Source of the DNA: Marinifilaceae bacterium
GTDB taxonomy: Bacteria > Bacteroidota > Bacteroidia > Bacteroidales > Marinifilaceae
NCBI GenBank assembly: GCA_025210485.1
Contig: JAOARN010000046.1
Location: forward strand, 1-64,000
Direction: 5' to 3'
DNA length: 64,000 bases
Under the pieces are notes generated by a model that saw only the letters and a list, made by a program, of their open reading frames with translations, was not told the DNA's origin and searched no databases. Positions 18,484 through 26,482 of this stretch are shown here, piece after piece. Both the position numbers and the translations under genes were made by a program. Every line of letters begins with the position of its first letter. Position 1 is the first letter of the stretch.

Positions 18484-19203
18484 ATGAAAAGCTTACAAAA
18501 ATTTTTATTTATCGTATTATTTGCACTCTCTTGTACATCTTGTGTTAAAGATGATTATGAAGAAATTGAATTTCAGGTTGCTGCTGATATGTTTGTTAGA
18601 GTTCAAAATATAGATAATGTTGTTAAATATTCACCTGTAATATATGTGTATGGTAATTATGCTTTGTCTAATGTAAAAGTGTATAAGCCTTCGGGAACTT
18701 TAACAGATTATCAAGTCGAAAAATATTCATCAGACCCAAGAGCTTTTAGAATGGTCCCTTCATCATCCGATTATTCTGAAAATGATATCGAAAATGGAGA
18801 TTATGAATTTAAAGTGGAAAGACTTTCTTCAAAACAGGAAAGTATTAGCATAAAGGATAAGATTTTGGAGAAAAGATTAGATGCTTTAAATATTACTGAA
18901 TTTAATTATAATAAAGATAAACATTCTATTGATATAAAATGGGATAAGGTGGATAAAGCCGATTATTATTTAGTAAAGATAATGGATAAAATAGATGGAG
19001 GATTTATTTTTTATTCTAATACTCTTTCTGAAAACAGCTTAGAGCTTGATTTGGATACCAAGGGGTGGAATGCTTATTTTGAAAAGAAAGAAGGAGATAG
19101 TTATGTTGTCGGTGTTTTTGCTTATGATCTTGAGAATCCTTCTTTTCCTTCTTCTTCTGATATTAATAGTGAATCTGTTGAATATAGAACTATCGTTTGG
19201 TAA
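18484..19203 (+). CDS. Lipoprotein of unknown function
   Basis: A 239-residue protein with a lipoprotein signal: hydrophobic residues 6-17 and a lipobox LSCTSC, with C20 as the likely lipid-anchored residue. The following VKDDYEE is rich in acid and contains a K-D-D triplet, similar to the export signal that sends Bacteroidota lipoproteins to the cell surface. The rest is beta-rich, with a fibronectin-like strand pattern around 140-235 (IDIKWDKVDKADYYLVKI). No enzyme motif is visible. It is a single gene with a terminator 120 bp downstream. Confidence 0.7.
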   Translation: MKSLQKFLFIVLFALSCTSCVKDDYEEIEFQVAADMFVRVQNIDNVVKYSPVIYVYGNYALSNVKVYKPSGTLTDYQVEKYSSDPRAFRMVPSSSDYSENDIENGDYEFKVERLSSKQESISIKDKILEKRLDALNITEFNYNKDKHSIDIKWDKVDKADYYLVKIMDKIDGGFIFYSNTLSENSLELDLDTKGWNAYFEKKEGDSYVVGVFAYDLENPSFPSSSDINSESVEYRTIVW

Positions 19204-19737
19204 TAATATAATTTTTTTGTAAATAGTAGTCACAATTTCCCCTATTATATAAATGTTATAATAGATTAATCAATCAAATTTTTGATTATCAATCAGATGT
19301 CAAAGTTTGAGTTTTTTGTTTTGAGCAGCACTTTTAGTGCTGCTTTATTTTTTTATGTAAAAACATAAAGAGAGGAATAGCTTCTGGATAAAAAAAGATT
19401 CAGCTTTGTTAATTTTTTTTAATTCTAAATAGTTGTGAATTCAAAACAATGATTATTCCTCATGTAAACCACTATGTTTTTCAAATAATCATTTTATTTA
19501 TTCTTATCCGTCATATAGATTTGTTTTTGATTGCATTTGGTAATAATTGTATGTATTATTCAATGCTTTTTTTGATCTCAAACAAAACTATATTTCTTGT
19601 ATTTAAATGATTATTCTTTTTAGTTGATAAGCAATATTCGGAAAATAGTTATTGGAACATCTGTGTTTTTTTATTGATCACAAAATTTAAGATATGAAAA
19701 TCTATTCAGTTTTTGCAGGATAATATAAAAGATATAT
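19204..19737. other. Intergenic region between convergent genes
   Basis: Holds the terminator at 19324-19354. From 19355 to 19737 the sequence is AT-rich with no convincing frame, RNA or repeat; it would include the 3' end of the PBP4 transcript. Confidence 0.4.
19324..19354 (+). terminator. Rho-independent terminator
   Basis: Stem of 8 bp (19324-19331 with 19337-19344, AGCAGCAC/GTGCTGCT), 5-nt loop, then a T-rich tract. It serves the lipoprotein gene. Confidence 0.85.
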
Positions 19738-21144
19738 CTAATAGTTGATTTGAATCTTTTCTAAATACCTTAAAAGTTTATTGTTAATTGCTGTGAATTT
19801 TAGATTATGATTATTTACAACAATGCAGACTTGTAATATTCTTCCTGACTTTGTTTTAAGATATCCACATATTGCTCTTACCGAATTTATGTATCCTGTC
19901 TTTGCATATAAATTGGAAACCAAATTTGATTTGGAGTTTATATATTTTAGGCTTCCATCAATTCCAGCAATTGAAAGCTGTGACATAAACATAGGTTTAT
20001 TGTTATACATATATTCTAAAACCTGATTTATGAATTGTATGTTTAGGTAGTTTAATCTGGATAAACCTGAACCATCTTTTATTGCAATATGATTGGTGTT
20101 GATTCCTTTCGTTTTCCAAAATTCTTTTATGAAATTGGATGCTGTAGACCAGTCAACTTTGCCTTTATTGTTTTTGATAATCTCAAGAAAAATATGATCT
20201 GCAAATAAATTTATACTTTTTTTATTCGTGATTTTTGAAATTTCTTCTAATTTGGGAGAATAGAAATTGTATTGTTTTAATAATGTTTCTGTTTTTATGT
20301 TTTTTTTATACACCGCAATGTTCATTTCCTCAAGTGTATTCTCTATGGTTTTTATAAGCTTTATCTTAGGATCAAACATACTTGCCTTTACTCTAAATCT
20401 ACTTCGATTCGCAGGTATGCTTCCTTTTATTAAGCGAGTTTTTGAAAAAGGGCTTCCATATACGTAGGCTAAATCTTTTTTTACTGATGAGGCAAAAACC
20501 TCATTTTGAAAATTTATCCCAATGTTTTTAGGCTTAGTTCCTAATATTTCAGTTTTACTTCCGACGCTTGATGATTTAAGATATATATCGAACATATTGT
20601 CTCCAAAGCTTAGAGCATTTGGGATACTACCATAGTAATTGCCTATGTCCTCCCAAATCCAGCTGTCTGGAATATCCACTCTGAAGTATGTGTCATCATA
20701 TATTATAGAACCCTTTATTGTTTTTATTTCGTTTTCTAGTAATATTTTTCTAAAAAAACTGATGAAATTATTGTTCTTAAAATACCTTGAACCTAAAGTT
20801 GGATCACCACCTCCCTTGATTTTAATATCTCCATAAAGGCTGTTGTTTTTTATTTTCCCTGTAATCTCAATTTTTGTTTTAAATCGATATTCAGCACCAA
20901 GAGTTAGAAGTCCAGTTGAAGTGCTTATCAGTTTCATGACAGATGCACAAAGCATTCTTTTTTCAATATTATGAGAGATGATATATTCTTTTTTATTTGT
21001 ATCATATATGGATATTGCAGAAAATGAATTTTGTAATTCAGGGTCTTCTAGGAAGTTGCTAGTTGTTTGCTTTATGGCATTTTTGTATTGTGAATAGCAT
21101 ATATTAGATGCAAATATTAGTAAAATAAGATATATAGATTTCAT
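19738..21144 (-). CDS. dacB: D-alanyl-D-alanine carboxypeptidase/endopeptidase (PBP4 family)
   Basis: A periplasmic class C penicillin-binding protein that trims or cleaves peptidoglycan cross-links. The 468 residues start with a signal peptide (1-18). The three active-site motifs are present: S68-V-M-K71 in CASVMKLIS, SxN-equivalent in KDGSGLSRLNYLN, and KTG in YAKTGYINSV. The long insert between SxxK and SxN typical of PBP4 is present. Length agrees with the family (about 450-500). It lies on the same strand as, and 114 bp downstream of, the YbbR gene. Confidence 0.9.
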   Translation of the reverse strand: MKSIYLILLIFASNICYSQYKNAIKQTTSNFLEDPELQNSFSAISIYDTNKKEYIISHNIEKRMLCASVMKLISTSTGLLTLGAEYRFKTKIEITGKIKNNSLYGDIKIKGGGDPTLGSRYFKNNNFISFFRKILLENEIKTIKGSIIYDDTYFRVDIPDSWIWEDIGNYYGSIPNALSFGDNMFDIYLKSSSVGSKTEILGTKPKNIGINFQNEVFASSVKKDLAYVYGSPFSKTRLIKGSIPANRSRFRVKASMFDPKIKLIKTIENTLEEMNIAVYKKNIKTETLLKQYNFYSPKLEEISKITNKKSINLFADHIFLEIIKNNKGKVDWSTASNFIKEFWKTKGINTNHIAIKDGSGLSRLNYLNIQFINQVLEYMYNNKPMFMSQLSIAGIDGSLKYINSKSNLVSNLYAKTGYINSVRAICGYLKTKSGRILQVCIVVNNHNLKFTAINNKLLRYLEKIQINY

Positions 21145-21258
21145 TTTTTTTAAAATAATCTTTTATGAGTTTAGATGGAGTAAATATGATAAATAAAAAA
21201 CAAATAACTGTAACATAAAAAAATTATCTGGTATGATATTTTTGCTAAAATGTAAATT

Positions 21259-22326
21259 TTACTCAATGATTTTTTTCTCAATTATATAGCTTACACTGTC
21301 TGGAGAATATCTAATATTTGAAACAAAAACCGCACTGTCTATCATTTCTATTTTTAGTTTTTTTGAATGTTTTATTTTGTTGAAATCTACGATAAAATTG
21401 AAGTCTTCAATCTCAATTGTTTCATATTTCTGTTCGTCCACGAAATATTTAAGTTTTAATTTGTCAGGGAATAGTCTTAAAACTAGACTGTCAGGTACCG
21501 ATACTTTATTTATTTTGCATTCTCGAACAGCTTCAGTGTATTTTACAATTGGAATTATTGCTTCGATTTCCCTTGTGTCGCAAAATACGTTTGTGGGGAT
21601 AATTAAATCTAATTTGACTCTCTTGGACTTAGATAGTTCTCCTAGGTCTTTAGATTCATTTTTGATGAAATTAATTCTCTTTAAATTTTCTTCTTCTCCT
21701 CTTATCATAACTGAATCTACGCTTAGTTCAGTTTTTCCATCTTGCATATATTGTTGTTTTAATATGTAGTCAAGATTTAATATTATAGGAACTTTTTTCC
21801 TAGCATATGGTTTGAATTTAAAATCTAAATTTGCAGGTTGGCATCTTATTATGTTTAAGTTTGATGCTAATTTACTTTCTATTAGTTTTATTATGGTATT
21901 GGAGTTTAAACTATGGTTGCCTGAATATAATGTGTCAGTGTTTAATTCCAGTTCTTCAATTAAATTTATTTTTAAGTTTGCAAAAATAGATTTAATCTTG
22001 TATTTCATTATTTCAAACCCATAATTTTTAACTCTTAAGCTAATGTTTTTTTCTGTTTTTCCTACTAGTACTCTGTCGGTGGGTAAATTGTAGTATTTTA
22101 TATCAAAATTAATGTCTGCAACATATTCCTTGCTTAAAGAATTTAAAAACCAGAGCATTGAAGATATAGAGACAAAAACTAAATAAATAATCAGTTTTTT
22201 GTTGGATTTTAGTTGTCTTGGATTTAGTAATTTCGAGTATTCTTTAATGTCCTGATAATTTAGTTTCAATGTTTTTGTTTTTATGGTTTGTGTAATTATT
22301 AAGCTTTTGTAAGTTTTGTTCAACAA
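21259..22326 (-). CDS. YbbR-like domain protein
   Basis: Up to 355 residues with one membrane helix near residues 43-62 (LIIYLVFVSISSMLWF) and an extracytoplasmic part made of YbbR-type beta repeats (VADINFDIKYYNLPTDRVL ... VDSVMIRGEEENLKRI ... VPDSLVLRLFPDKLKLKY). YbbR proteins in Firmicutes (CdaR) regulate the diadenylate cyclase CdaA; in Bacteroidota the role is unproven and no cyclase gene is adjacent. The frame begins with tandem TTG codons and no upstream ATG exists, so the exact start is uncertain; a start closer to the membrane helix is possible. Confidence 0.75.
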   Translation of the reverse strand: MLNKTYKSLIITQTIKTKTLKLNYQDIKEYSKLLNPRQLKSNKKLIIYLVFVSISSMLWFLNSLSKEYVADINFDIKYYNLPTDRVLVGKTEKNISLRVKNYGFEIMKYKIKSIFANLKINLIEELELNTDTLYSGNHSLNSNTIIKLIESKLASNLNIIRCQPANLDFKFKPYARKKVPIILNLDYILKQQYMQDGKTELSVDSVMIRGEEENLKRINFIKNESKDLGELSKSKRVKLDLIIPTNVFCDTREIEAIIPIVKYTEAVRECKINKVSVPDSLVLRLFPDKLKLKYFVDEQKYETIEIEDFNFIVDFNKIKHSKKLKIEMIDSAVFVSNIRYSPDSVSYIIEKKIIE

Positions 22327-22687
22327 TACAATTACAAAACTAATATAATGAAAAAATATATCTGTATTAAATATTATTCTTTTTTTGAATAAGTGTAAAA
22401 ATTTTACTTTTTCGAACGGGATTTTATTTAATTTCAGTTTGAATTATTCTTTTATTATGGAAATACGAATGAATGAAACTATGCAAAAAGGAGCATAGAG
22501 TGAATCTGAAGCCAATATTTGTTTAGTTTTTTTAATAAAAATATATATTTTTTTGTTTTAATATTAACCTACATACCAAAGCAGTAGAGAAAAAGTTTTC
22601 AAAACTTAACAAAAAACTAGTGAATTTGGTTTGTATATTAAATTTTATCACTCTATATTTGCATCGCTTTTGAAAATCAAAGCTACT
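22327..22687. other. Intergenic region with the tRNA promoter
   Basis: Divergent spacer between the YbbR gene and the tRNA pair. It contains the strong promoter at 22630-22661; otherwise no gene or structured element is evident. Confidence 0.5.
22630..22661 (+). promoter_or_regulatory. Consensus Bacteroidota promoter for the tRNA-Lys pair
   Basis: TTTG at 22630-22633, a 20-nt spacer, then TATATTTG at 22654-22661: an exact match to the TTTG/TAnnTTTG consensus of the primary sigma factor in this phylum. Transcription would start near 22667-22669, about 20 bp before the first tRNA. Confidence 0.85.
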
Positions 22688-22760
22688 GATTCCTTAGCTC
22701 AGCTGGTAGAGCACAACACTTTTAATGTTGGGGTCCTGGGTTCGAACCCCAGAGGGATCA
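22688..22760 (+). tRNA. tRNA-Lys (anticodon TTT), copy 1
   Basis: A 73-nt cloverleaf: 7-bp acceptor stem GATTCCT/AGGGATC with one G-U pair, D-arm AGCTCAGCTGGTAGAGC, anticodon stem CAACA/TGTTG around loop CTTTTAA (anticodon TTT), and T-loop GGTTCGAACCCC. The 3' CCA is not encoded. It is followed 33 bp later by an identical copy. Confidence 0.97.
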
Positions 22761-22793
22761 CAAGTTCTAAATACGACTTAAAAACAAAAACAA

Positions 22794-22866
22794 GATTCCT
22801 TAGCTCAGCTGGTAGAGCACAACACTTTTAATGTTGGGGTCCTGGGTTCGAACCCCAGAGGGATCA
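22794..22866 (+). tRNA. tRNA-Lys (anticodon TTT), copy 2
   Basis: Identical over all 73 nt to the upstream copy and probably co-transcribed from the same promoter, as no promoter fits in the 33-bp spacer. The 3' CCA is not encoded. Confidence 0.97.
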
Positions 22867-23005
22867 CTTTTCACTCTCCTTTTTTAGAAAATATTTTGTA
22901 CATAAAATATTTACAATACTTTAAAACTTACTATTAAAAATTACTTTGTTTAATCATACTTTAAGTAGGTGCTTATCAAATTGTTTAATTTAAAATATTA
23001 TCTCA

Positions 23006-23344
23006 ATGGCAAATATATCAGGTGAATGGTCTTTTAATGAGGATTTTGGTTTTGGAACCGATACAGGAATAGCTACAATTACTCAAGAAGGAGTTAAGCT
23101 AAAAGGACTAATTCAGTATACAGAAAAAATAGAGGATGAAGAATCTTTTGAAGTTGAGCAATACTTTGAGGGAGAATTGATAGGTGACGATTTTACTATA
23201 GAGGGGATATTTGTTAAGACAAGTAAAGATATTGAATATAATATTGATACATGGGAAGGTAAATTAACTAGTCCCGATATGATTATAGGTCATAGTTATG
23301 ATAATTGTGGTTGTTTTGGTGTTTTTCGTTTAAAAAGGAATTAA
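23006..23344 (+). CDS. Small beta-rich protein of unknown function
   Basis: A 112-residue acidic protein without signal peptide or membrane segment. It has regular short strands (ISGEWSFNED, GIATITQEGVKLKGLIQY, FEGELIGDDFTIEGIF, WEGKLTSPDMIIGHSY) like a small lipocalin- or avidin-like barrel, and ends GCFGVFRLKRN. The shape, not the sequence, suggests a barrel; I do not recognise a named family. It lies 69 bp before the exonuclease gene on the same strand. Confidence 0.6.
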   Translation: MANISGEWSFNEDFGFGTDTGIATITQEGVKLKGLIQYTEKIEDEESFEVEQYFEGELIGDDFTIEGIFVKTSKDIEYNIDTWEGKLTSPDMIIGHSYDNCGCFGVFRLKRN

Positions 23345-23413
23345 TAAATTTTATTTTTATAATTGTTATGTAAATTTTAATCAATTGTAATATAAACATA
23401 AAGGCTAAGGTAT

Positions 23414-23965
23414 ATGGATTTTATAGCTATAGATTTTGAAACAGCTAATTCAAAGCGAGATTCAGCGTGTGCAATCGGTGTAGTTAAAGTAGTTGATAGT
23501 AAAATTATTTATAAGAAATCATATTTAATCAACCCTCCTGATTCGTATTTCCATCCTATGAATGTTAGTATTCATGGTATAAGTTTAAACGATGTCGAAA
23601 ATGAGTTAAGTTTCAATTTTATATGGGAAGAAATTGAAGATTTGTTTATAGATCAAACAATTGTAGCTCACAATGCTAGTTTTGATATTTCTGTGCTTCG
23701 GGCCTGTTTGAAGACATATGGAATTAGAAAGCCAGAGTTGACATACGCCTGTACTGTTAATATTAGTAGAAAATTGTGGCCAGCTATGCCTAATCATAAG
23801 TTAAATACTATGGCAAGTATGTTTAACATAGAATTAGATCATCATAATGCTTTAGATGATGCTTTAGCATGTGCGCAGATTATGCTAAAGGCTGCAGATG
23901 TAACTGATACAAATACCACCAAGGATTTATTAAGTTCCTTGGATTTAAATGAGAAGATATTGTAA
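23414..23965 (+). CDS. DnaQ-like 3'-5' exonuclease (DEDDh)
   Basis: A 183-residue DEDDh nuclease domain with all catalytic motifs intact: D7-F-E9 in IAIDFETA, VAHNASFDISVL, and LDHHNALDDALAC at the end of the fold. It removes nucleotides from 3' ends of DNA or RNA; small stand-alone members act in repair or RNA turnover. It contrasts with the catalytically degenerate relative at 15435-16721. The length fits a single exonuclease domain without partners. Confidence 0.88.
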   Translation: MDFIAIDFETANSKRDSACAIGVVKVVDSKIIYKKSYLINPPDSYFHPMNVSIHGISLNDVENELSFNFIWEEIEDLFIDQTIVAHNASFDISVLRACLKTYGIRKPELTYACTVNISRKLWPAMPNHKLNTMASMFNIELDHHNALDDALACAQIMLKAADVTDTNTTKDLLSSLDLNEKIL

Positions 23966-24002
23966 TTAGTATAATATTAAATATAAATTTATTAGAAAAA
24001 AT

Positions 24003-24028
24003 CACACATTATTATGTGTGTAATTTTA
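24003..24028 (+). terminator. Weak terminator-like hairpin
   Basis: A 7-bp stem CACACAT/ATGTGTG (24003-24009 with 24014-24020), 4-nt loop and a short T-tract, 38 bp after the exonuclease stop. Confidence 0.5.
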
Positions 24029-24132
24029 TGAAATTGAGTTTCAATTTAATCTTTTGTTAATTATCAAACAATATCTTTTGTGAAACTAAAATAAAAAATA
24101 TAATTTCGAAATCTAATTAAATATTCATTGTT

Positions 24133-24861
24133 TTGGCTACACCATATAAACACTCAAATAAAGGCAAGAAAGAACAGGTGAAAAAAATGTTCGACAATAT
24201 TGCGCATAAATACGATTTTCTTAATCATTTTTTATCCTTAGGGATTGACAAATTATGGAGAAGAAAAATTGTAAAAATAATAAGTAAATTAAAGCACGAT
24301 AAACAATTGGATATTGCAACAGGTACTGGTGATTTAGCTTTTGCTTGTTCAAAACTAGACATAAAAGAGATAATAGGCACTGATATTTCTCAGGGAATGC
24401 TAGATAAGGCTATAGAGAAATCAAAAAAGAAACAAAAGGAAAATATAAAATTTGAAATAGGAGATTGTGAAAATCTTAAATATTCTAATTCCGAATTTGA
24501 TATAATTACGTGTGCTTTTGGGGTTCGAAATTTCGAAAACTTGGAAAAAGGAATTGCTGAAATATACCGAACACTAAATGAAAATGGAACCGCTATAATT
24601 CTTGAGTTTTCAGAACCTCGCAAGTTTCCAATAAAGCATTTGTATAACTTCTATTTTGACAATATACTTCCATTCTTTGGAAGAATCATTTCTAAGGATA
24701 ATTCTGCTTATGAGTATTTGCCTGAATCTGTTCATCAATTTCCCGACGGTATTGATTTTTTGAATATATTAAAATCTGCTGGATTTGTTGAAACACAAGA
24801 GCTTAGGTTGAGTTTTGGTATTGCAAGTATATATATAGCAAAAAAACCACACAATATATAA
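24133..24861 (+). CDS. ubiE: Demethylmenaquinone methyltransferase
   Basis: Methylates demethylmenaquinone to menaquinone, the respiratory quinone, using S-adenosylmethionine (UbiE/MenG family). The 242 residues contain the family N-terminal VKKMFDNIAHKYDFLNHFLS, the SAM motif LDIATGTGDLAF, the post-motif CAFGVRNFENLEKGI, and LEFSEPRKFPIK. The start is a TTG at 24133: the first ATG would delete the conserved N-terminal block. The porT-like gene follows after 41 bp, a neighbourhood I recall from other Bacteroidota. Confidence 0.92.
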   Translation: MATPYKHSNKGKKEQVKKMFDNIAHKYDFLNHFLSLGIDKLWRRKIVKIISKLKHDKQLDIATGTGDLAFACSKLDIKEIIGTDISQGMLDKAIEKSKKKQKENIKFEIGDCENLKYSNSEFDIITCAFGVRNFENLEKGIAEIYRTLNENGTAIILEFSEPRKFPIKHLYNFYFDNILPFFGRIISKDNSAYEYLPESVHQFPDGIDFLNILKSAGFVETQELRLSFGIASIYIAKKPHNI

Positions 24862-24902
24862 AAATAAATATAGTTATAATACAAAGGATATTATATAAAT
24901 AA

Positions 24903-25625
24903 TTGGGAAATCTTAAGCATTTGAAAGCATATATTGTCATAATTATAGCTCTGTTTATTTCGTTTACTTCGAGAGCTCAGTCGAAATATAAACCAGAACA
25001 TCAACTAAATTACCAAAAAGTAGATGAGAAATTTCTTCACTTTGGTTTTACTTTAGGTATAAATCAAATGGATTTTGCGGTGTATAATTCTGGAAATACA
25101 GAAGCTAGAAGTGAACAAGTTAAATTTTCGAATGGTTTTACTGTTGGGATAATTTCGGAAATTAGGATCAATAATGATTTTAGCTTTAGATTTTTACCTG
25201 GTTTGGAATTTGGAGAAAGAATTATTTCGTACAAAGAGCTTGAATACGAGCAAACCAAAATAGAATCAGTCCTTATAAATTTCCCATTTTTATTAAAGTA
25301 TAAGGCTAAAAGAATTAATAATTATCGACCATATATCATAGGAGGTTTAGCTTATAAAATTGATGTGCAAGCTCAGAAAAGATTAGATATTGATAAGGAG
25401 ATTTTGGTGAGAATGAAATCCTCTGATGTTTATATTGAGCTTGGAACTGGTTTGGATTTTTACTTGCCTTATTTTAAGTTGGGGGTCGAACTTAAATTTG
25501 CGTTTGGTTTATTTGATGTATTGAATCATGATTTAGATAAAAAAAATCCTGGTTATGAAGAGTATACAAATGCCATAGAAAAGGTGAATTCAAAAATATT
25601 TAGTTTGTGTCTTAATTTTGAGTAA
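24903..25625 (+). CDS. porT: PorT/SprT-like protein of the type IX secretion system
   Basis: An envelope protein of 240 residues with a signal peptide (hydrophobic residues 9-22, ending SRAQ) and a predicted eight-strand outer-membrane-type barrel. The strand after the leader, HFGFTLGINQMDFAV, matches the start of PorT proteins, which are needed for type IX secretion and gliding. Location directly after ubiE supports this. No ATG is available upstream; translation must begin at TTG 24903 or TTG 24921. PorT's exact role in the machine is not settled. An alternative is a generic porin-family barrel. Confidence 0.7.
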   Translation: MGNLKHLKAYIVIIIALFISFTSRAQSKYKPEHQLNYQKVDEKFLHFGFTLGINQMDFAVYNSGNTEARSEQVKFSNGFTVGIISEIRINNDFSFRFLPGLEFGERIISYKELEYEQTKIESVLINFPFLLKYKAKRINNYRPYIIGGLAYKIDVQAQKRLDIDKEILVRMKSSDVYIELGTGLDFYLPYFKLGVELKFAFGLFDVLNHDLDKKNPGYEEYTNAIEKVNSKIFSLCLNFE

Positions 25626-26482
25626 TTATTAACTCTTTCAGCTGTTTTGTTCCAGTTTTGTGCTTTCGAATTAATAGGTAATTATTTTATTTGTCCGATA
25701 TTGTTATTTATAAATTTTGTTGCTGCAGTTCGCTAATATCACTATTGTTAGATTTGTTATTTTTTTTTAATTATCCATATGTCATTTATATATTTTCCAA
25801 AATATTATGTTGATATTTGTTCTTATACTAGTTTACTTAAACTTATTATACTCCTCTATATTTCTCCAAAAAGCTAAGTAGGTACTTTTCTCTTCTTTAA
25901 ATTGATTTAATCTGTCCTGTATTGTTTAGTTTGAATTTGCAACTACTTTTAGTTTAGATTAAGTTATGATAATATTGGAGAAAATTTTTATGATTTTCTA
26001 TATGGGAAAAATAAATAATAATTATGTTTTGAATGTTTTTCCTACTGGAACTATTCTGGAATTTTTTTTCATATCTAAATATAATTTTAATAGCTTTATA
26101 AGCTCTTATGTTTGTTTGTAAACTTCAGTAAAACAAAGATTTAGATTTTGTGTTGTTATTTAGAGTTTATAAGCTTAGATGAAAAAGTAGATAAATTAGA
26201 AATTCCATTAGGGGTTAATTAGTATTTTTTTGTCATGTAAATGTTCGGCTAGAGATAAGCTTGTTTTTAAGTAGAAATCTCTTTTTAAAATGTAATAAAG
26301 ACATGTCAAATTAATATTATGATTTTGAGCCATAAATTTAAAATTAAATTTATTTTTCAGATAATTGGAGTTCAAAATTTAGCAATTGGAGTTAGGTTTT
26401 CAAACTCAGATTTTTGTCGGAATTTTTATTTAATCAAAATAATTAAAATTAGAAACACACAATAATTTAAATACTATTATAA
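25626..26482. other. 857-bp AT-rich intergenic region with a 21-bp-spaced direct repeat
   Basis: No gene or RNA was found on either strand. Near its right end the 10-mer AATTGGAGTT occurs at 26363-26372 and 26384-26393, 21 bp apart and about 90-120 bp before the TonB receptor start, so it is a candidate operator. The size is unusual for this compact window and may hide a non-coding RNA or decayed gene. Confidence 0.5.

Noticed and set aside
22631-22831. 66-codon open frame crossing both tRNA-Lys genes
   Set aside because: It is produced by the duplicated tRNA sequence; the cloverleafs fully explain the region.
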